From Candidatus Gillettellia adelgis (lineage in GTDB: Bacteria; Pseudomonadota; Gammaproteobacteria; Enterobacterales; Enterobacteriaceae), in assembly GCA_020541285.1 (NCBI GenBank), contig CP047043.1, positions 1,054,001-1,118,000 of the forward strand: a stretch of DNA of 64,000 nt, in the 5' to 3' direction. Shown piece by piece: positions 32,872 to 43,833 of the stretch (within the stretch, counting starts at the first letter, position 1; each line of letters opens with the position of its first letter). The notes beneath the pieces are model-generated. The model searched no databases, was not told the DNA's origin, and worked only from the letters and a program-made list of their open reading frames with translations. Both the position numbers and the translations under genes were made by a program.

Positions 32872-33357
32872 TTATGAACGGCGTTCTAAAATTTCAAAAT
32901 AAAAACTATGAGTATTTACTTTATCTGCATGGTAAGGTTTACTAAATAAAATTTTCCATTCATCAAATTTGTAACTGGGAAAATAAGTATCGCCACTAAC
33001 TTTAGCATTAACATGCGTTAGGTACATGCGCTGAGCGTGCATTAAGAACTGTCTGTAAACATTCCCGCCGCCTATTATTATAACTTCTTCCACGTTTGCA
33101 GCAGCAGTTAATGCATCATCTAGCGAACGCACCCAAGTTACTTTAGAGTAATTATCTAAACAACTACTTAATACAATATTATGCCGCATAGGTAACGGGT
33201 ATCCAATAGATTCAAAGGTTTTTCGTCCCATAATGACTGGCTTATTTAATGTGTGATATTTAAACCATGCTAAATCCGTTGATAAATACCATGGTATTGT
33301 GTTTTCCATGCCAATAACGTGTTTTTCTGCCACGGCAGCAATTAAACTAATAAACAT
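32872..33357 (-). CDS. folA: Dihydrofolate reductase
   Basis: FolA reduces dihydrofolate to tetrahydrofolate with NADPH. The 161-residue protein (E. coli 159) has [23 protein letters not shown], with the IGxxNxxPW Met20 loop. [25 protein letters not shown] contains the catalytic Asp and the NADPH-binding GRxTxx[16 protein letters not shown] and [15 protein letters not shown] complete the fold. It stands alone between two gaps of 1.5 and 1.7 kb. With folC it shows that the folate end-steps are kept. Confidence 0.96.
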   Translation of the reverse strand: MFISLIAAVAEKHVIGMENTIPWYLSTDLAWFKYHTLNKPVIMGRKTFESIGYPLPMRHNIVLSSCLDNYSKVTWVRSLDDALTAAANVEEVIIIGGGNVYRQFLMHAQRMYLTHVNAKVSGDTYFPSYKFDEWKILFSKPYHADKVNTHSFYFEILERRS

Positions 33358-35098
33358 ATCTTATCCTTTCCTTGTATAAGGAATGAGTTCTCATGTATAC
33401 TGATAGATTATTTTAATATGGATGAGAGAGGTAAAACAGTAGAGCACAAAGACAGAGCGCATACTCATATCTTTGTTGATCTTTATAACACCAATACTGT
33501 AAGTCTTTTGAAATAAATTTAATATTCCATCTAGGAGTGTTAATAACGCTATATCTTATAAGCATCAAGAATGATATAAATTATTATATTAACTTACGGA
33601 ACCTTAACATCTAATATGCTTACCGAACTTTTTCACCTTTATTAAACTTTTTTATATTAAACGATCAAAAGCACTTAAATAATATACTGACATTTAAAAC
33701 AGACAATCCGAAAGACATCTAATGCAGTTTTATTATCAAAATACACTCAAACCGGTAATCTATATTAGGATGTTATCTATACGCATATGCTAAAAGGTGA
33801 TTTTACTAATAAACACTGATTTTCAATTCACATTCGAAGCAATATCACTAATCTTCGAAGACTATGACACTGATAAGCAATAGTTCACACTATAAATACT
33901 AGAGTTCTAGTGATTAGAAAGTAAGTGACACACTTTTATCTCGAACTGTAAAAGAAAGGTCTGCTAAATTTTTTATGAATTTCTGAAGAGATAAAATCCA
34001 AGATGATATAATATCTTTCTTTATTCTACAACAGAAAGCAAAAATTTTAAATAGACACTCTTTTGTTTAATCTCTTTTTCATTAAGTAATTAATTTAGAT
34101 AATAAACTTAAAGCAAAATACTTAATTGTATCACCGTGACAACTTTTTAGGTCTATTGTGGTAGTCACGATTGCTCTTATAGTGAAGTTAATACGTTACA
34201 TGCTACGCGCGATGTTTAACACATTTTCATTATAAATTATATAAAACATTAACAGTACTTTTAGTGAAATTAACAATACTGCATTTTTGCCATCTATATT
34301 ATGGAGTCAAAGATGAGTCGTAATTTTAGCAAAAATCACCTTCGAGCAATCATTACTAATTGCTAAATACTAGTGCAAACGTGTACGCATAAGAACAATC
34401 AGCGTGCTGCAAGTCAAAAGTTTTAACTATTAATTTACAGTACTTACTGCAAGTAAGTCTTATGGAATGGAATAACTGAATTCTTAACGAATACATTTTT
34501 GAATTACCAGATAATAATTCTGGATTTATTCTGCTTTAACGTAGTTATTAGATCAATATGCAATTCCACTAAATAAGATAGCACTATAAACAGCTTATAT
34601 GATTAAAACCCTTGAAACAATCTATCAGAATCATATGTCACGACAATGAGCAATAAAACTATAAAACACTATAGCATATTAATCGAAATATTAATAAATA
34701 TATAATATAGTTACTCAACCACCATATGAGTTAATAAAATACTTACGATATAACAACTTGATAGCTGGCTTATTCAGTAGCCTAAATCCCACAAGTCATG
34801 ACAAAATTTATTAGTACTGTACCTAAACAAAGACTCTTCCACCATTCGGTATATCATGGAGTACTATATTACCATCTGGAAAGTCCTCTATATATAACCC
34901 ACGTTTAATATCACATATTGCTCTATCAACAGTCAGATAGTGTAACTAGTAATAATTAATTTCTACAGATTCTTTGTGGTATGTAAAGTGGTATAATCAA
35001 AAAAATAGACTATATTTTCTAAAAAACACAGTTGTTTTAAGTCTGGCTTATTAAGACGTAAGAAACTTGTATGGTACTCTACATAGAGAAATAATAAA
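33358..35098. other. Non-coding stretch between folA and glnS
   Basis: About 1.7 kb between divergent folA and glnS. All frames are short and I recognise no protein segment. The promoters of both genes should lie at its ends, but no clear -35/-10 pair could be singled out from the AT-rich background. Confidence 0.55.
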
Positions 35099-36763
35099 AT
35101 GAAAACGGCTAAAATCAGATCAACTAACTTTATCCGCCAGATCATAGATAAAGATCTAGAGACAGGTAAATATGTGTTAGTACGTACTCGCTTTCCACCA
35201 GAGCCGAATGGCTATCTGCATATTGGTCACGCTAAAGCTATTTGTCTGAACTTTGGCATTGCACAAGATTATCAGGGCCAGTGTAACTTGCGCTTCGATG
35301 ATACTAATCCTGAAAAAGAAGATATCGCGTTTGTAGAGTCAATCAAATATGACGTAGAATGGTTAGGATTTCGATGGAGTGGCGATGTCCGTTATTCCTC
35401 AGATTACTTTTATCCACTGTATCACTATGCGGTTGAACTCATTACGAAAGGCCTAGCATATGTTGATGAGTTATCACCGGAGAAGATTCGTGAATACCGT
35501 GGTAGCCTGACTGCACCAGGTAAAAATAGTCCATATCGTGACCGTAGCGTGCAAGAGAATCTGATGTTGTTCGAGAAAATGCGTGATGGTATGTACGTCG
35601 AAGGAGCTGCCTGTCTACGCGCTAAGATTGATATGACCTCATCATCTATTATTATGCGCGATCCCATACTGTACCGCATTAAGTTTGCTAAACACCACAA
35701 AACTAACAATAAGTGGTGCATTTATCCGATGTATGATTTTACTCACTGCATTTCCGATGCACTAGAAGGGATCACGCATTCCTTATGTACTTTGGAGTTC
35801 AAGGATAATCGCCGTCTCTATGACTGGGTACTAAATCATATTACAATCCATGTCCACCCACATCAATACGAATTCTCACGTCTCAATCTTGAGTATACCA
35901 TTCTGTCAAAGAGAAAACTCAACCAACTGGTGATGGAGAAGCGCGTTGAAGGTTGGGATGACCCACGCATGCCAACCCTATCTGGTTTACGTAGAAGAGG
36001 CTATACTGCTGTCGCCATTCGAGAATTTTGCCAACGTATTGGCGTGACTAAACAAGACAATAACATTGGATTTATGGCACTGGAATCCTGTATTCGTAAC
36101 GATCTGAATGAAAACGCACCGCGTGCCATGGCGGTACTAGAACCAGTAAAAGTGATCATAGAAAACATGAGTACGCAAGAAGAGGTACTTATTATGCCTA
36201 ACCATCCAAACAAACCTGAAATGGGCAGTCGTAAAGTACCGTTTAGCAGAGAGATTTATATCGATCGCGCTGATTTCCGCGAAGTAGCTAATAAACAGTA
36301 TAAACGTCTAGTGTTAGGAAAAGAAGTCCGACTACGAAACGCCTATGTCATTAAGGCTGAGAGAGTTAAAAAGAATAAAAAAGGCGAAATAGTAGCTATC
36401 ATTTGTAGCTATGATACTAAGACACTGAATAAGGATCCAGAGGATGGCCGCAAAATAAAAGGTGTCATTCACTGGGTTTCTGTAGCTCATGCATTATTAG
36501 CTGAGATTCGATTATATGATCACTTATTTAACGTGTCAAATCCAGCATCTGCTGTAGATTTTCTCGCCACAATTAATCCAGAATCTCTGGTGATTAAGCA
36601 AGGTTTTGTTGAGCCCAGTTTAAAAATTGCACCACCAGAAAAAGCTTATCAGTTTGAACGTGAAGGCTATTTCTGCGCTGACAGTCATTTCTCTTCAAAC
36701 AAACATATGGTTTTTAACCGCACTGTTAAATTACGCCATACCTGGATGAAAACAAGAACTTAA
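35099..36763 (+). CDS. glnS: Glutaminyl-tRNA synthetase
   Basis: GlnS charges tRNA-Gln with glutamine. The 554-residue protein has exactly the E. coli length. The class I signature HIGH is at residues 41-44 ([15 protein letters not shown]). The KMSKS-type loop reads ILSKRKLN near 268. The active-site segment [10 protein letters not shown], the tRNA-binding [25 protein letters not shown] and the C-terminal beta-barrels ([26 protein letters not shown]) are all present. A separate GlnRS, and not GatCAB-based charging, is normal for gammaproteobacteria. The start follows an A-rich leader without a good Shine-Dalgarno, but it aligns with the family N-terminus (TNFIRQIID). Confidence 0.97.
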   Translation: MKTAKIRSTNFIRQIIDKDLETGKYVLVRTRFPPEPNGYLHIGHAKAICLNFGIAQDYQGQCNLRFDDTNPEKEDIAFVESIKYDVEWLGFRWSGDVRYSSDYFYPLYHYAVELITKGLAYVDELSPEKIREYRGSLTAPGKNSPYRDRSVQENLMLFEKMRDGMYVEGAACLRAKIDMTSSSIIMRDPILYRIKFAKHHKTNNKWCIYPMYDFTHCISDALEGITHSLCTLEFKDNRRLYDWVLNHITIHVHPHQYEFSRLNLEYTILSKRKLNQLVMEKRVEGWDDPRMPTLSGLRRRGYTAVAIREFCQRIGVTKQDNNIGFMALESCIRNDLNENAPRAMAVLEPVKVIIENMSTQEEVLIMPNHPNKPEMGSRKVPFSREIYIDRADFREVANKQYKRLVLGKEVRLRNAYVIKAERVKKNKKGEIVAIICSYDTKTLNKDPEDGRKIKGVIHWVSVAHALLAEIRLYDHLFNVSNPASAVDFLATINPESLVIKQGFVEPSLKIAPPEKAYQFEREGYFCADSHFSSNKHMVFNRTVKLRHTWMKTRT

Positions 36764-36990
36764 ACGACACCCAGTATATATTAAACATTATTTTAGATAC
36801 ATCAATGTATTTTACTTTTCCTGCTATAAAATTTTTTCTTTTAATCTTAATGTCAATGCTCTATCAAACCATTTATGGTGGTCTGTAATCGCCTTAGAAT
36901 ATAGTGCTAAAAATTTGTAAAACAGCAGAAATACAAGTGATAAAGCAACTAAGTTTAACCTCAGAGGCTTTTATCATGTAATAGATGAGA

Positions 36991-38397
36991 TTATTTATTC
37001 CATTTAGTATGAAACACACCTACTTGATCAATGCGCTGGTAAGTATGCGCACCAAAATAATCACGCTGTGCCTGAATTAAGTTAGCAGGCAGCAATACTG
37101 AACGATAGCTATCATAATAAGCGATCGCTGCAGAAAAAGCATGAACAGGGATGCCGTTCTTGATAGCATAACACACTACATCACGTAGTGCCTGTTGGTA
37201 TTTATCAGCAATCTCCTTAAAGTAAGGAGCTAACAGCAGATTTGAGATATCGCTATTAGCAGCGTAAGCATCGATAATATTTTGCAAGAATTGGGCCCGA
37301 ATAATGCAACCGGCGCGAAAGATTTTAACAATCTTGCCATACTGAAGATCCCAGTTATGCTTCTTAGAAGCAGCCCTCAACTGAGAAAATCCTTGCGCAT
37401 AAGAAATAATTTTTCCTAAATATAGCGCACGACGCACTTTTTCTATAAATTCAGATTTATTACCAACAAATGGTGTCACTCTTGGGCCGGTAAGCACTTT
37501 AGCGGCAGCAATACGCTGGTCCTTCATTGAAGATAAATAACGCGCGATCACAGATTCAGTGATGAGTGACAATGGTTCACCTAAATCGAGAGCACTTTGA
37601 CTTGTCCATTTACCAGTACCCTTATGGCCTGCTTTATCCAGAACAACATCTATCAGATCGTGCCCATCTCCATCTTTCTTAGTGAAAATGTCTTGGGTAA
37701 TATGAATTAGATAACTATTTAATTCACCTTGATTCCATTCAGAAAAAGTCTCAGACAACTGTTGATTACTAAGAGTTAATGCCTGCTTTAATATAGCGTA
37801 AGCTTCTGCGATCAACTGCATGTCACCATATTCGATACCATTATGCACCATTTTTAGATAGTGGCCAGCACCATCAGTACCGATATAAGTCACACAAGAT
37901 TCACCTTCTGCTACTGCAGCGATTTTTTCTAGAATTGGTGCTACTAACTCATAAGCTTTTTTTTGACCACCAGGCATGATAGACGAGCCTTTTAATGCGC
38001 CTTCTTCCCCCCCAGAAATGCCAGTACCGATAAAATTAAAACCTTGCATAGATAGTTCTCGGTTTCGTCTAATCGTATCTTTATAGTAAGCATTACCACC
38101 ATCGATCAAGATATCACCGTTATCTAAGTACTGTGTCAGAGATGCAATAGTGTTGTCCGTAGCTTTACCCGCCTTAACCATCAAGAAAATACGACGGGGT
38201 TTTTCGAGTGATTCAACAAAATCTTTAACGCTATAGCATGGAACTAGATGTTTATCGGAATTCCCAGAAATAAATATATCTGTCTTGTCGCTTGAACGAT
38301 TAAAAATTGAGACAGTATAACCACGACTTTCAATATTTAGTGCTAAATTACGCCCCATTACGGCCATACCGACAACACCAATTTGTTGTGTAGACAT
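36991..38397 (-). CDS. gnd: 6-phosphogluconate dehydrogenase, decarboxylating
   Basis: Gnd converts 6-phosphogluconate to ribulose 5-phosphate with NADPH formation in the pentose phosphate pathway. Length is 468 residues, as in E. coli. The NADP site [15 protein letters not shown] opens the protein. [23 protein letters not shown] is the substrate-loop signature, [15 protein letters not shown] carries the catalytic lysine and asparagine, and [13 protein letters not shown] and [10 protein letters not shown] follow at the end. An A8 run lies in the coding strand at the lysine pair after GGQ, but the frame is intact. In E. coli gnd borders the O-antigen locus; the same linkage is seen here, with the polysaccharide genes directly upstream on the same strand. 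Confidence 0.97.
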   Translation of the reverse strand: MSTQQIGVVGMAVMGRNLALNIESRGYTVSIFNRSSDKTDIFISGNSDKHLVPCYSVKDFVESLEKPRRIFLMVKAGKATDNTIASLTQYLDNGDILIDGGNAYYKDTIRRNRELSMQGFNFIGTGISGGEEGALKGSSIMPGGQKKAYELVAPILEKIAAVAEGESCVTYIGTDGAGHYLKMVHNGIEYGDMQLIAEAYAILKQALTLSNQQLSETFSEWNQGELNSYLIHITQDIFTKKDGDGHDLIDVVLDKAGHKGTGKWTSQSALDLGEPLSLITESVIARYLSSMKDQRIAAAKVLTGPRVTPFVGNKSEFIEKVRRALYLGKIISYAQGFSQLRAASKKHNWDLQYGKIVKIFRAGCIIRAQFLQNIIDAYAANSDISNLLLAPYFKEIADKYQQALRDVVCYAIKNGIPVHAFSAAIAYYDSYRSVLLPANLIQAQRDYFGAHTYQRIDQVGVFHTKWNK

Positions 38398-38556
38398 GTA
38401 AAACTCCTTTTTTTGAGTATCTGACTCACTAATACACGGCCAAAAAGCTTCAATACAACTATTATGTTGTCTAAGGATGATAAATGCGGTAATAATTAGT
38501 ATGATTAATCATATGTATCGCTATGTAAATCTTAAAATAGTTTGCTTATTGCATGC

Positions 38557-39672
38557 TCACTTATTAAGCATTTGATGGTATAACTTGATATAGCTTGCTG
38601 CCATACGCTCAGAGGTAAACAAAGCCTGAAAACGTTTTGCAGCATTTTCGCCATAGCGCTGAGTTTTCTGGGGATTGCGCCATAATATACCCATCGCAGC
38701 ACGTAAGGCTTGCGGATTGGAAGGTGGTACAACAAGGCCAGTTTCCTGATTAATATTGATATATGTTGTTCCTGTACCAAGCTCAGTTGAGATTAGTGAT
38801 TTACCATACATAGCGCCTTCGAGCAAGGTTATACCAAAGGCTTCAGAACGAAGATGAGAAGGAAATATAACGCTATAACATAATTGAAATAACGCGGCTT
38901 TATGTTTATCGGGTAACATTCCTAAAAAATAGATATTTTTTAACCCTAGGTCTTTAGCCTGTTTTTTAAGATGAGTTTCAGTGGCACCCGAACCGATAAT
39001 AACTAACGAAAAGCTAGTATTCTGCATGGATTTCAGCAAAATATGCATACCTTTATAATAACGCAACGTACCAACAAACAAAAAAAAACGCCCTGAAAAT
39101 CGTCGACGCCAATACTCTAAGTGCATTTCATTGGAAACAGGATAAGTTTTTTTATCTAATCCATAAGGAATAACTTTTACCTTAGATAAATACTTTTGCA
39201 GTACCAGGCTCGTTTTCACATAATTATAAGAGGCAGCAACGATATAATCGACAGAATTCAGAAATTTATCCATCAAAGGCGAGTAGAATCTCAATGCTAT
39301 TTTTTGTTTAATAATATCTGAGTGATAACTCACTATTGTTGGCTTTTTTATCCCACTAGTAAAATGCAACAAATCCATAAATGGGTAAGGAAAATGGTAG
39401 TGAATAATATTTGCCTCAGCGGCTAGTTTTTTAAATTTACTTATTGCGCTTATAGAAAATGGAGTAGATGCTATCTCAAAATCTTGGTAAGCATAGTAAG
39501 CTATATGCTGACCAACTTTTTGGTTGTCGATATCACCACGAGCGCTCAGTGACAATATTGTCGATTGTATCTGATGGTGCACACCTGCTTCACTTAATTG
39601 AAAAATAACTTGTTCTACACCGCCAAATGAATCTGGGTAATAAGTTTTATAAAAATGTAGCACTTTCAACAT
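38557..39672 (-). CDS. GT4 glycosyltransferase (mannan/rhamnan O-antigen type)
   Basis: This is a 371-residue GT-B enzyme of family GT4. The N-terminal donor-independent half starts MLKVLHFYKTYYPDSFGGVEQVI, a start typical of WbdB/WbdC and WbpY/WbpZ-type mannosyl or rhamnosyl transferases; HYHFPYPFMDLL follows. The C-terminal donor half has FFLFVGTLRYYKGMHIL and the EX7E motif in SEAFGITLLEGAMYGKSLIS. No signal peptide or membrane helix is seen, so it is a cytoplasmic, probably membrane-associated enzyme. It is 6 nt downstream of the other GT4 gene and last in the cluster before gnd. By analogy with E. coli O8/O9a it would act early, on the adaptor next to lipid-linked GlcNAc, but its acceptor cannot be told from sequence. 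Confidence 0.85.
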   Translation of the reverse strand: MLKVLHFYKTYYPDSFGGVEQVIFQLSEAGVHHQIQSTILSLSARGDIDNQKVGQHIAYYAYQDFEIASTPFSISAISKFKKLAAEANIIHYHFPYPFMDLLHFTSGIKKPTIVSYHSDIIKQKIALRFYSPLMDKFLNSVDYIVAASYNYVKTSLVLQKYLSKVKVIPYGLDKKTYPVSNEMHLEYWRRRFSGRFFLFVGTLRYYKGMHILLKSMQNTSFSLVIIGSGATETHLKKQAKDLGLKNIYFLGMLPDKHKAALFQLCYSVIFPSHLRSEAFGITLLEGAMYGKSLISTELGTGTTYININQETGLVVPPSNPQALRAAMGILWRNPQKTQRYGENAAKRFQALFTSERMAASYIKLYHQMLNK

Positions 39673-39678
39673 ACAATG

Positions 39679-40812
39679 TCAGACCTGTTGGTAAGCAAGT
39701 AGGGTTTCTTGCGCACAACGTTTCCAAGAAAACTGTTTCGCTCGGTTTAACCCATTAATTTTAGCTCGCTTACGCCATGTATTATCTTCAATGCTTCTTT
39801 TAATCAGTACTGTGAGTGTATCAACATCTTTTGCGGAACACATTAATGCACAACTACCGGCTACTTCAGGTAAAGATCCACTATCCGAACAAACCACTGG
39901 TACACCAGATGCCATTGCCTCTAGTATAGGTAATCCAAATCCTTCATATAGCGATGGAAATAGGAAACTTCGGGCACCGGCAAATAAATACGGCAACACT
40001 GCGCATTTCACGTAACCCAAATAATAGAACCAGCCGGAATTTTTAAGATGTTCAAAGCGTTGATGTAATGCTGCGCTGCTCCAACCTGCACACCCACTAA
40101 TCACTAAAGGCACAGACATACGTAGTGCCATAGGTAAACGCTCGTAAGCATTTAGTAATGTCTCAATATTCTTTCTCGGTTCTATAGAGCCGACAAACAA
40201 ACAATACTGATTAACCTGTAAGCCCAATAGAGATAAAAAACGACTAAGGTCTTCAGTGGCACGTGGATAAAAAATACCGCTACTAGCTAGTTTGGCGACA
40301 TATACCTTACTTAAAGGTAAATTAAAATATTCAGCTAATTCCAAACGAGCAAAATCAGAATCTGCTATAAGAATAGCAGCACGCTTTATGGTTAAACACA
40401 GCTCCTTCTGCATAAAATACACACGCTCTGGTCGATGGCACTGTGGCCAAGTAAACACTGAAAGATCATGAAAAGTCGCTAGACAGCGATCAACATTAGG
40501 CGGTAAATAAAAATTTGGACTGTGATATATAGCCTCTGGATGTTGTTTAAGTATATATGTTTTTAACCGAGGTACAATTAATCGGTAGAATGCAGAAAAA
40601 AAATAACTTTTTTGTGCTAGATAACGCAAACTTTGAACTACAGAGATTTTTTCCCTAACCATAGGGATTTGTCGAATTAAATGATGCCCATGCAGAAAAA
40701 AAAGCTCAGATATTTCTTCCCTTTCTTTTAGACAGCTTGCTAACTCTAAAGAATACCGTCCAAGCCCAGTTAAAGGAAATTTAATTGAGTCACTCCCAAA
40801 TATTACTTTCAT
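39679..40812 (-). CDS. GT4 glycosyltransferase (mannan/rhamnan O-antigen type)
   Basis: A 377-residue GT-B enzyme of family GT4. It begins MKVIFGSDSIKFPLTGLGRYSLELA, with the G-x-GRY loop that binds donor phosphates in this subgroup. The acceptor half contains YHSPNFYLPP and FHDLSVFTWPQCH. The donor half has CLFVGSIEPRKNIETLLNAY and the EX7E motif in YEGFGLPILEAMASGVPVVCSDSGSLPEVAG. It resembles the WbdB/WbdC and WbpY/WbpZ adaptor or initiating mannosyl- and rhamnosyltransferases. I cannot decide between these, so no symbol is given. It is followed 6 nt later by the second GT4 gene and preceded by a 0.6-kb gap to gmd. Confidence 0.85.
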   Translation of the reverse strand: MKVIFGSDSIKFPLTGLGRYSLELASCLKEREEISELFFLHGHHLIRQIPMVREKISVVQSLRYLAQKSYFFSAFYRLIVPRLKTYILKQHPEAIYHSPNFYLPPNVDRCLATFHDLSVFTWPQCHRPERVYFMQKELCLTIKRAAILIADSDFARLELAEYFNLPLSKVYVAKLASSGIFYPRATEDLSRFLSLLGLQVNQYCLFVGSIEPRKNIETLLNAYERLPMALRMSVPLVISGCAGWSSAALHQRFEHLKNSGWFYYLGYVKCAVLPYLFAGARSFLFPSLYEGFGLPILEAMASGVPVVCSDSGSLPEVAGSCALMCSAKDVDTLTVLIKRSIEDNTWRKRAKINGLNRAKQFSWKRCAQETLLAYQQV

Positions 40813-41411
40813 CTTCGCTTTTCAACATTAGCTACACTCTTTTTTTAAATATAACATTTTATGCGACGATGATAGCACACAATTTAACTATGTTATCGCA
40901 TAAGCGTTACTTAAAACATAACATCCCTGAAATCACGAAAAACTAGTACTCTCTAATTGAATCCTTACTAAACTCTCTGTAAATTTTTTTAAAAACCTTA
41001 TAAGCAGCAAATCATCCACCTAACCCATGCAGTACCATAGCAAAGTTTATCAAAATATTATCTGTTTATTAAAGTAAAGCTTTACAATATATTCTATAGT
41101 GAGGTTACTAATTGCATAATTATTTAATAAATCTACCAGCGTAAATCGCTACTAATTACCACCAGGACACTATATCTTGTATGAATTAGTATGACTCATA
41201 ATCCATACGATATCAAGTGGACAACTAATCTTACATGGTAGTTTTAAGTTACGCACATTATAAACGTTTATAAAACGTTTATAAAACATCTGTTAGTATA
41301 ACTGCGGCAATTCTAAAAATACGGTCTTCCATAGCATATAACTCCGCTACTATATAGTTATTTATAAGACTATTGCTGTTAGTAAGCTATATACGCTTTC
41401 AGCACAAACAA
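40813..41411. other. Non-coding gap inside the polysaccharide cluster
   Basis: About 0.6 kb between gmd and the upstream end of the GT4 pair. The same-strand frames are short. I looked for a second short-chain dehydrogenase (Rmd or Fcl), which would be expected beside gmd, but found no Rossmann glycine motif or YxxxK. A small tandem repeat (AAAACGTTTAT twice near 41262-41285) is present. Confidence 0.5.
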
Positions 41412-42464
41412 TTAAAATGAACACCCATGTTGATTACGATAAATATCTCGCTCAACCATCATCTGACACAATTGCTCAAGATTAGTTTTTGGTTCCCAAT
41501 TTAAAATTTTTTTAGCACGCTCAGGACTTCCTTTTAACAGCTCAACTTCTGCTGGACGATAAAACTTCGTGTGAACGCACACCCGTGTTTTACCTGTCGC
41601 TATATCAATCCCTATTTCTTTCTCTTTTTTTCCCTGAAAACGCAAAGTCATGCCCACAACCTTAAAAGCCATCAGCACAAAATCACGTACACTAACAGTG
41701 CGATTAGTGGCTAATACAAAAGTATCTGGCTGTGGTGCCTGTAACATACACCACATACCCTCTACATATTCTTTAGCAAAACCCCAATCCCGCTGTGCGT
41801 CTAAATTACCTAATTCTAGTACTGCTAATTTACCTAATTTAATTTTAGCTACAGCATCCGTGATTTTACGAGTTACAAATTCTCGGCCACGCAAAGGGGA
41901 TTCATGATTAAAAAGAATCCCACTAGCAGCGAAAATCCCATAACTTTCACGGTAATTAATCGTCATCCAATGGGCGTATAACTTTGCAATACCATATGGG
42001 CTGCGTGGATAAAATGGCGTGTCTTCTTTTTGCGGTATCGATTGCACTACACCAAACATTTCAGAAGTGGATGCTTGATAAAAACGTATCTGTGGATTTA
42101 CGATGCGGATCGCTTCTAATAAATTTACTGGACCAATAGCTGTAATTTTAGCTGTAGTAATTGGTTGTTCAAACGAAACACCAACATCTGTCTGTGCCGC
42201 TAAATTATACACTTCATTGGCTTTTGTTGTCTGTAATAAACGAATGCTAGAAGAAAGATCAGTTAAATCGTACTTAACTACATGAAAGTCTAGGCATTTA
42301 GCAATACCTAATTCTTCAATGCGCCAAAAATTAATAGAACTAGTGCGACGGTAAGTTCCATAGACTACATAACCCTTTTTTAATAAAAGTTCCGCAAGAT
42401 AAGCACCGTCTTGTCCTGTAACACCAGTAATTACAGCTATTCTTTGAGGCATTAGATTATCCAT
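41412..42464 (-). CDS. gmd: GDP-mannose 4,6-dehydratase
   Basis: Gmd converts GDP-D-mannose to GDP-4-keto-6-deoxy-D-mannose, the branch point to GDP-D-rhamnose, GDP-L-fucose and related sugars. The NADP-binding [16 protein letters not shown], the catalytic Thr/Glu in [10 protein letters not shown] and YxxxK in [15 protein letters not shown] are intact. [16 protein letters not shown] and [14 protein letters not shown] are the family's substrate segments. It resembles the Pseudomonas A-band Gmd more than E. coli Gmd (GxRRTSS region, short loops). I place the start at 42464 ([14 protein letters not shown]); ATG 42452 is equally possible, and the open frame extends to 42518 without family support. 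No Shine-Dalgarno decides. No 4-reductase partner (rmd, fcl) is present in the window. Confidence 0.93.
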   Translation of the reverse strand: MDNLMPQRIAVITGVTGQDGAYLAELLLKKGYVVYGTYRRTSSINFWRIEELGIAKCLDFHVVKYDLTDLSSSIRLLQTTKANEVYNLAAQTDVGVSFEQPITTAKITAIGPVNLLEAIRIVNPQIRFYQASTSEMFGVVQSIPQKEDTPFYPRSPYGIAKLYAHWMTINYRESYGIFAASGILFNHESPLRGREFVTRKITDAVAKIKLGKLAVLELGNLDAQRDWGFAKEYVEGMWCMLQAPQPDTFVLATNRTVSVRDFVLMAFKVVGMTLRFQGKKEKEIGIDIATGKTRVCVHTKFYRPAEVELLKGSPERAKKILNWEPKTNLEQLCQMMVERDIYRNQHGCSF

Positions 42465-43833
42465 TAAAATTAAATAGTCTATACTCAAAATAATGTAATA
42501 TACAGTCAATATCTGCATAGGCCTGCAAAAAAAGATTGTTAGATCTTCTCTTTACATTATTATATTTTTAAATATGTATAATATATATACTGTCTTTAAA
42601 GATGTAGTGTTAACTACTTTAAAAGTCTTGCAATCTTTCGCAACAGTTTTTATATGACATCTCATGACATATCATAAAACCACTGACATATTATATAATA
42701 TTTAACAAAGAAAGTAACAAGTACATCTCAATATCTTACTCATAATTTTCGTGTATTTTATTATATACAAGTTTTAATTGCAGATAAGATAATAATTAAA
42801 GTTAATTATACATTATAATCATCTCGTTTCAATTACATTCTATACGATGATATTACCCCTACTTAAAGATTAAATATACTCTCTGCTTTATTAACTAAGT
42901 TGCCTGGTTAAAAAAGACATATAAACTATCTATTCCTATTAACATGCACGATCATTTACTTACAATATTAGCTATATTTTACGCTCGGTATATTTATCTT
43001 TAATGCAAACACAACTATTCTTATGGGTTGTCAAATATTTATCTGTTAAATATGCATGATATATTTATATGATTTCCATCTCAGACAACTACTATTAATA
43101 CGCAAACTACATTTATTATTTCTAACCTATTTCCTATTTTATAAACTACCATAAATATCTTTTTGTTATATATGTTATGCATACTTAATAATTATTTATA
43201 ACTGCTATTATTACTAATCTAGCTGCCGAGTTATGCTGAGTAATGCATTGGTTCATATATTGCCTTATTAACCACTTTATGATGTCTTGTATAGCTGATG
43301 AAAAACTATTTATTAGATCTCTAATCTATTCTGCGCATTATATTGCGAATAAATCATTAAAAGTTATTAAACGTTCTAATTAAGGGTTAACCTGCTATAA
43401 TGTAAAAACTTCGGATATACTAATATAAAATTCTGATTAAGATCTAATCCTCTCAGCAATTAAGTTAAAATTTTAGTTTTCTGAATTCGTCAGAAGCAGC
43501 TGAATACTAGCATATTCTTTTTATCACAACTTTTAATATGCAAAACCTTTGTTCCTCTCCATTTTTCCTGATCGTCAATTTAACTTACTTAATCATATAA
43601 AATGTTTGTATTGTAATATATTTAGTACTGCACTAACATATATATTAATTACACTGAATTAGGCATCATAAAAAATGAGAACATTGTTTTCCTGTTCACT
43701 TATACTAGAACTTTATTCTATCGTAAATGATATTCAATATATATGTTATTATACTTTAATCAACAAGAAAATAAAATAGAGCAATAAATACCACTGCAAC
43801 TGCAATGCACAAACTTGAGAGCATATACACAAG
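42465..43833. other. Very AT-rich gap inside the polysaccharide cluster
   Basis: About 1.37 kb between gmd and the large glycosyltransferase, long enough for a lost gene. Frames are short on both strands. I could not identify a fossil, and it appears even more AT-rich than other gaps. The 3' end of the large glycosyltransferase transcript would lie here, but no stem-loop plus T-run was clear. Confidence 0.5.

Noticed and set aside
41262-41285. Short tandem repeat AAAACGTTTAT
   Set aside because: Two copies of 11 bases in AT-rich DNA; far too short for a CRISPR or a meaningful iteron array.
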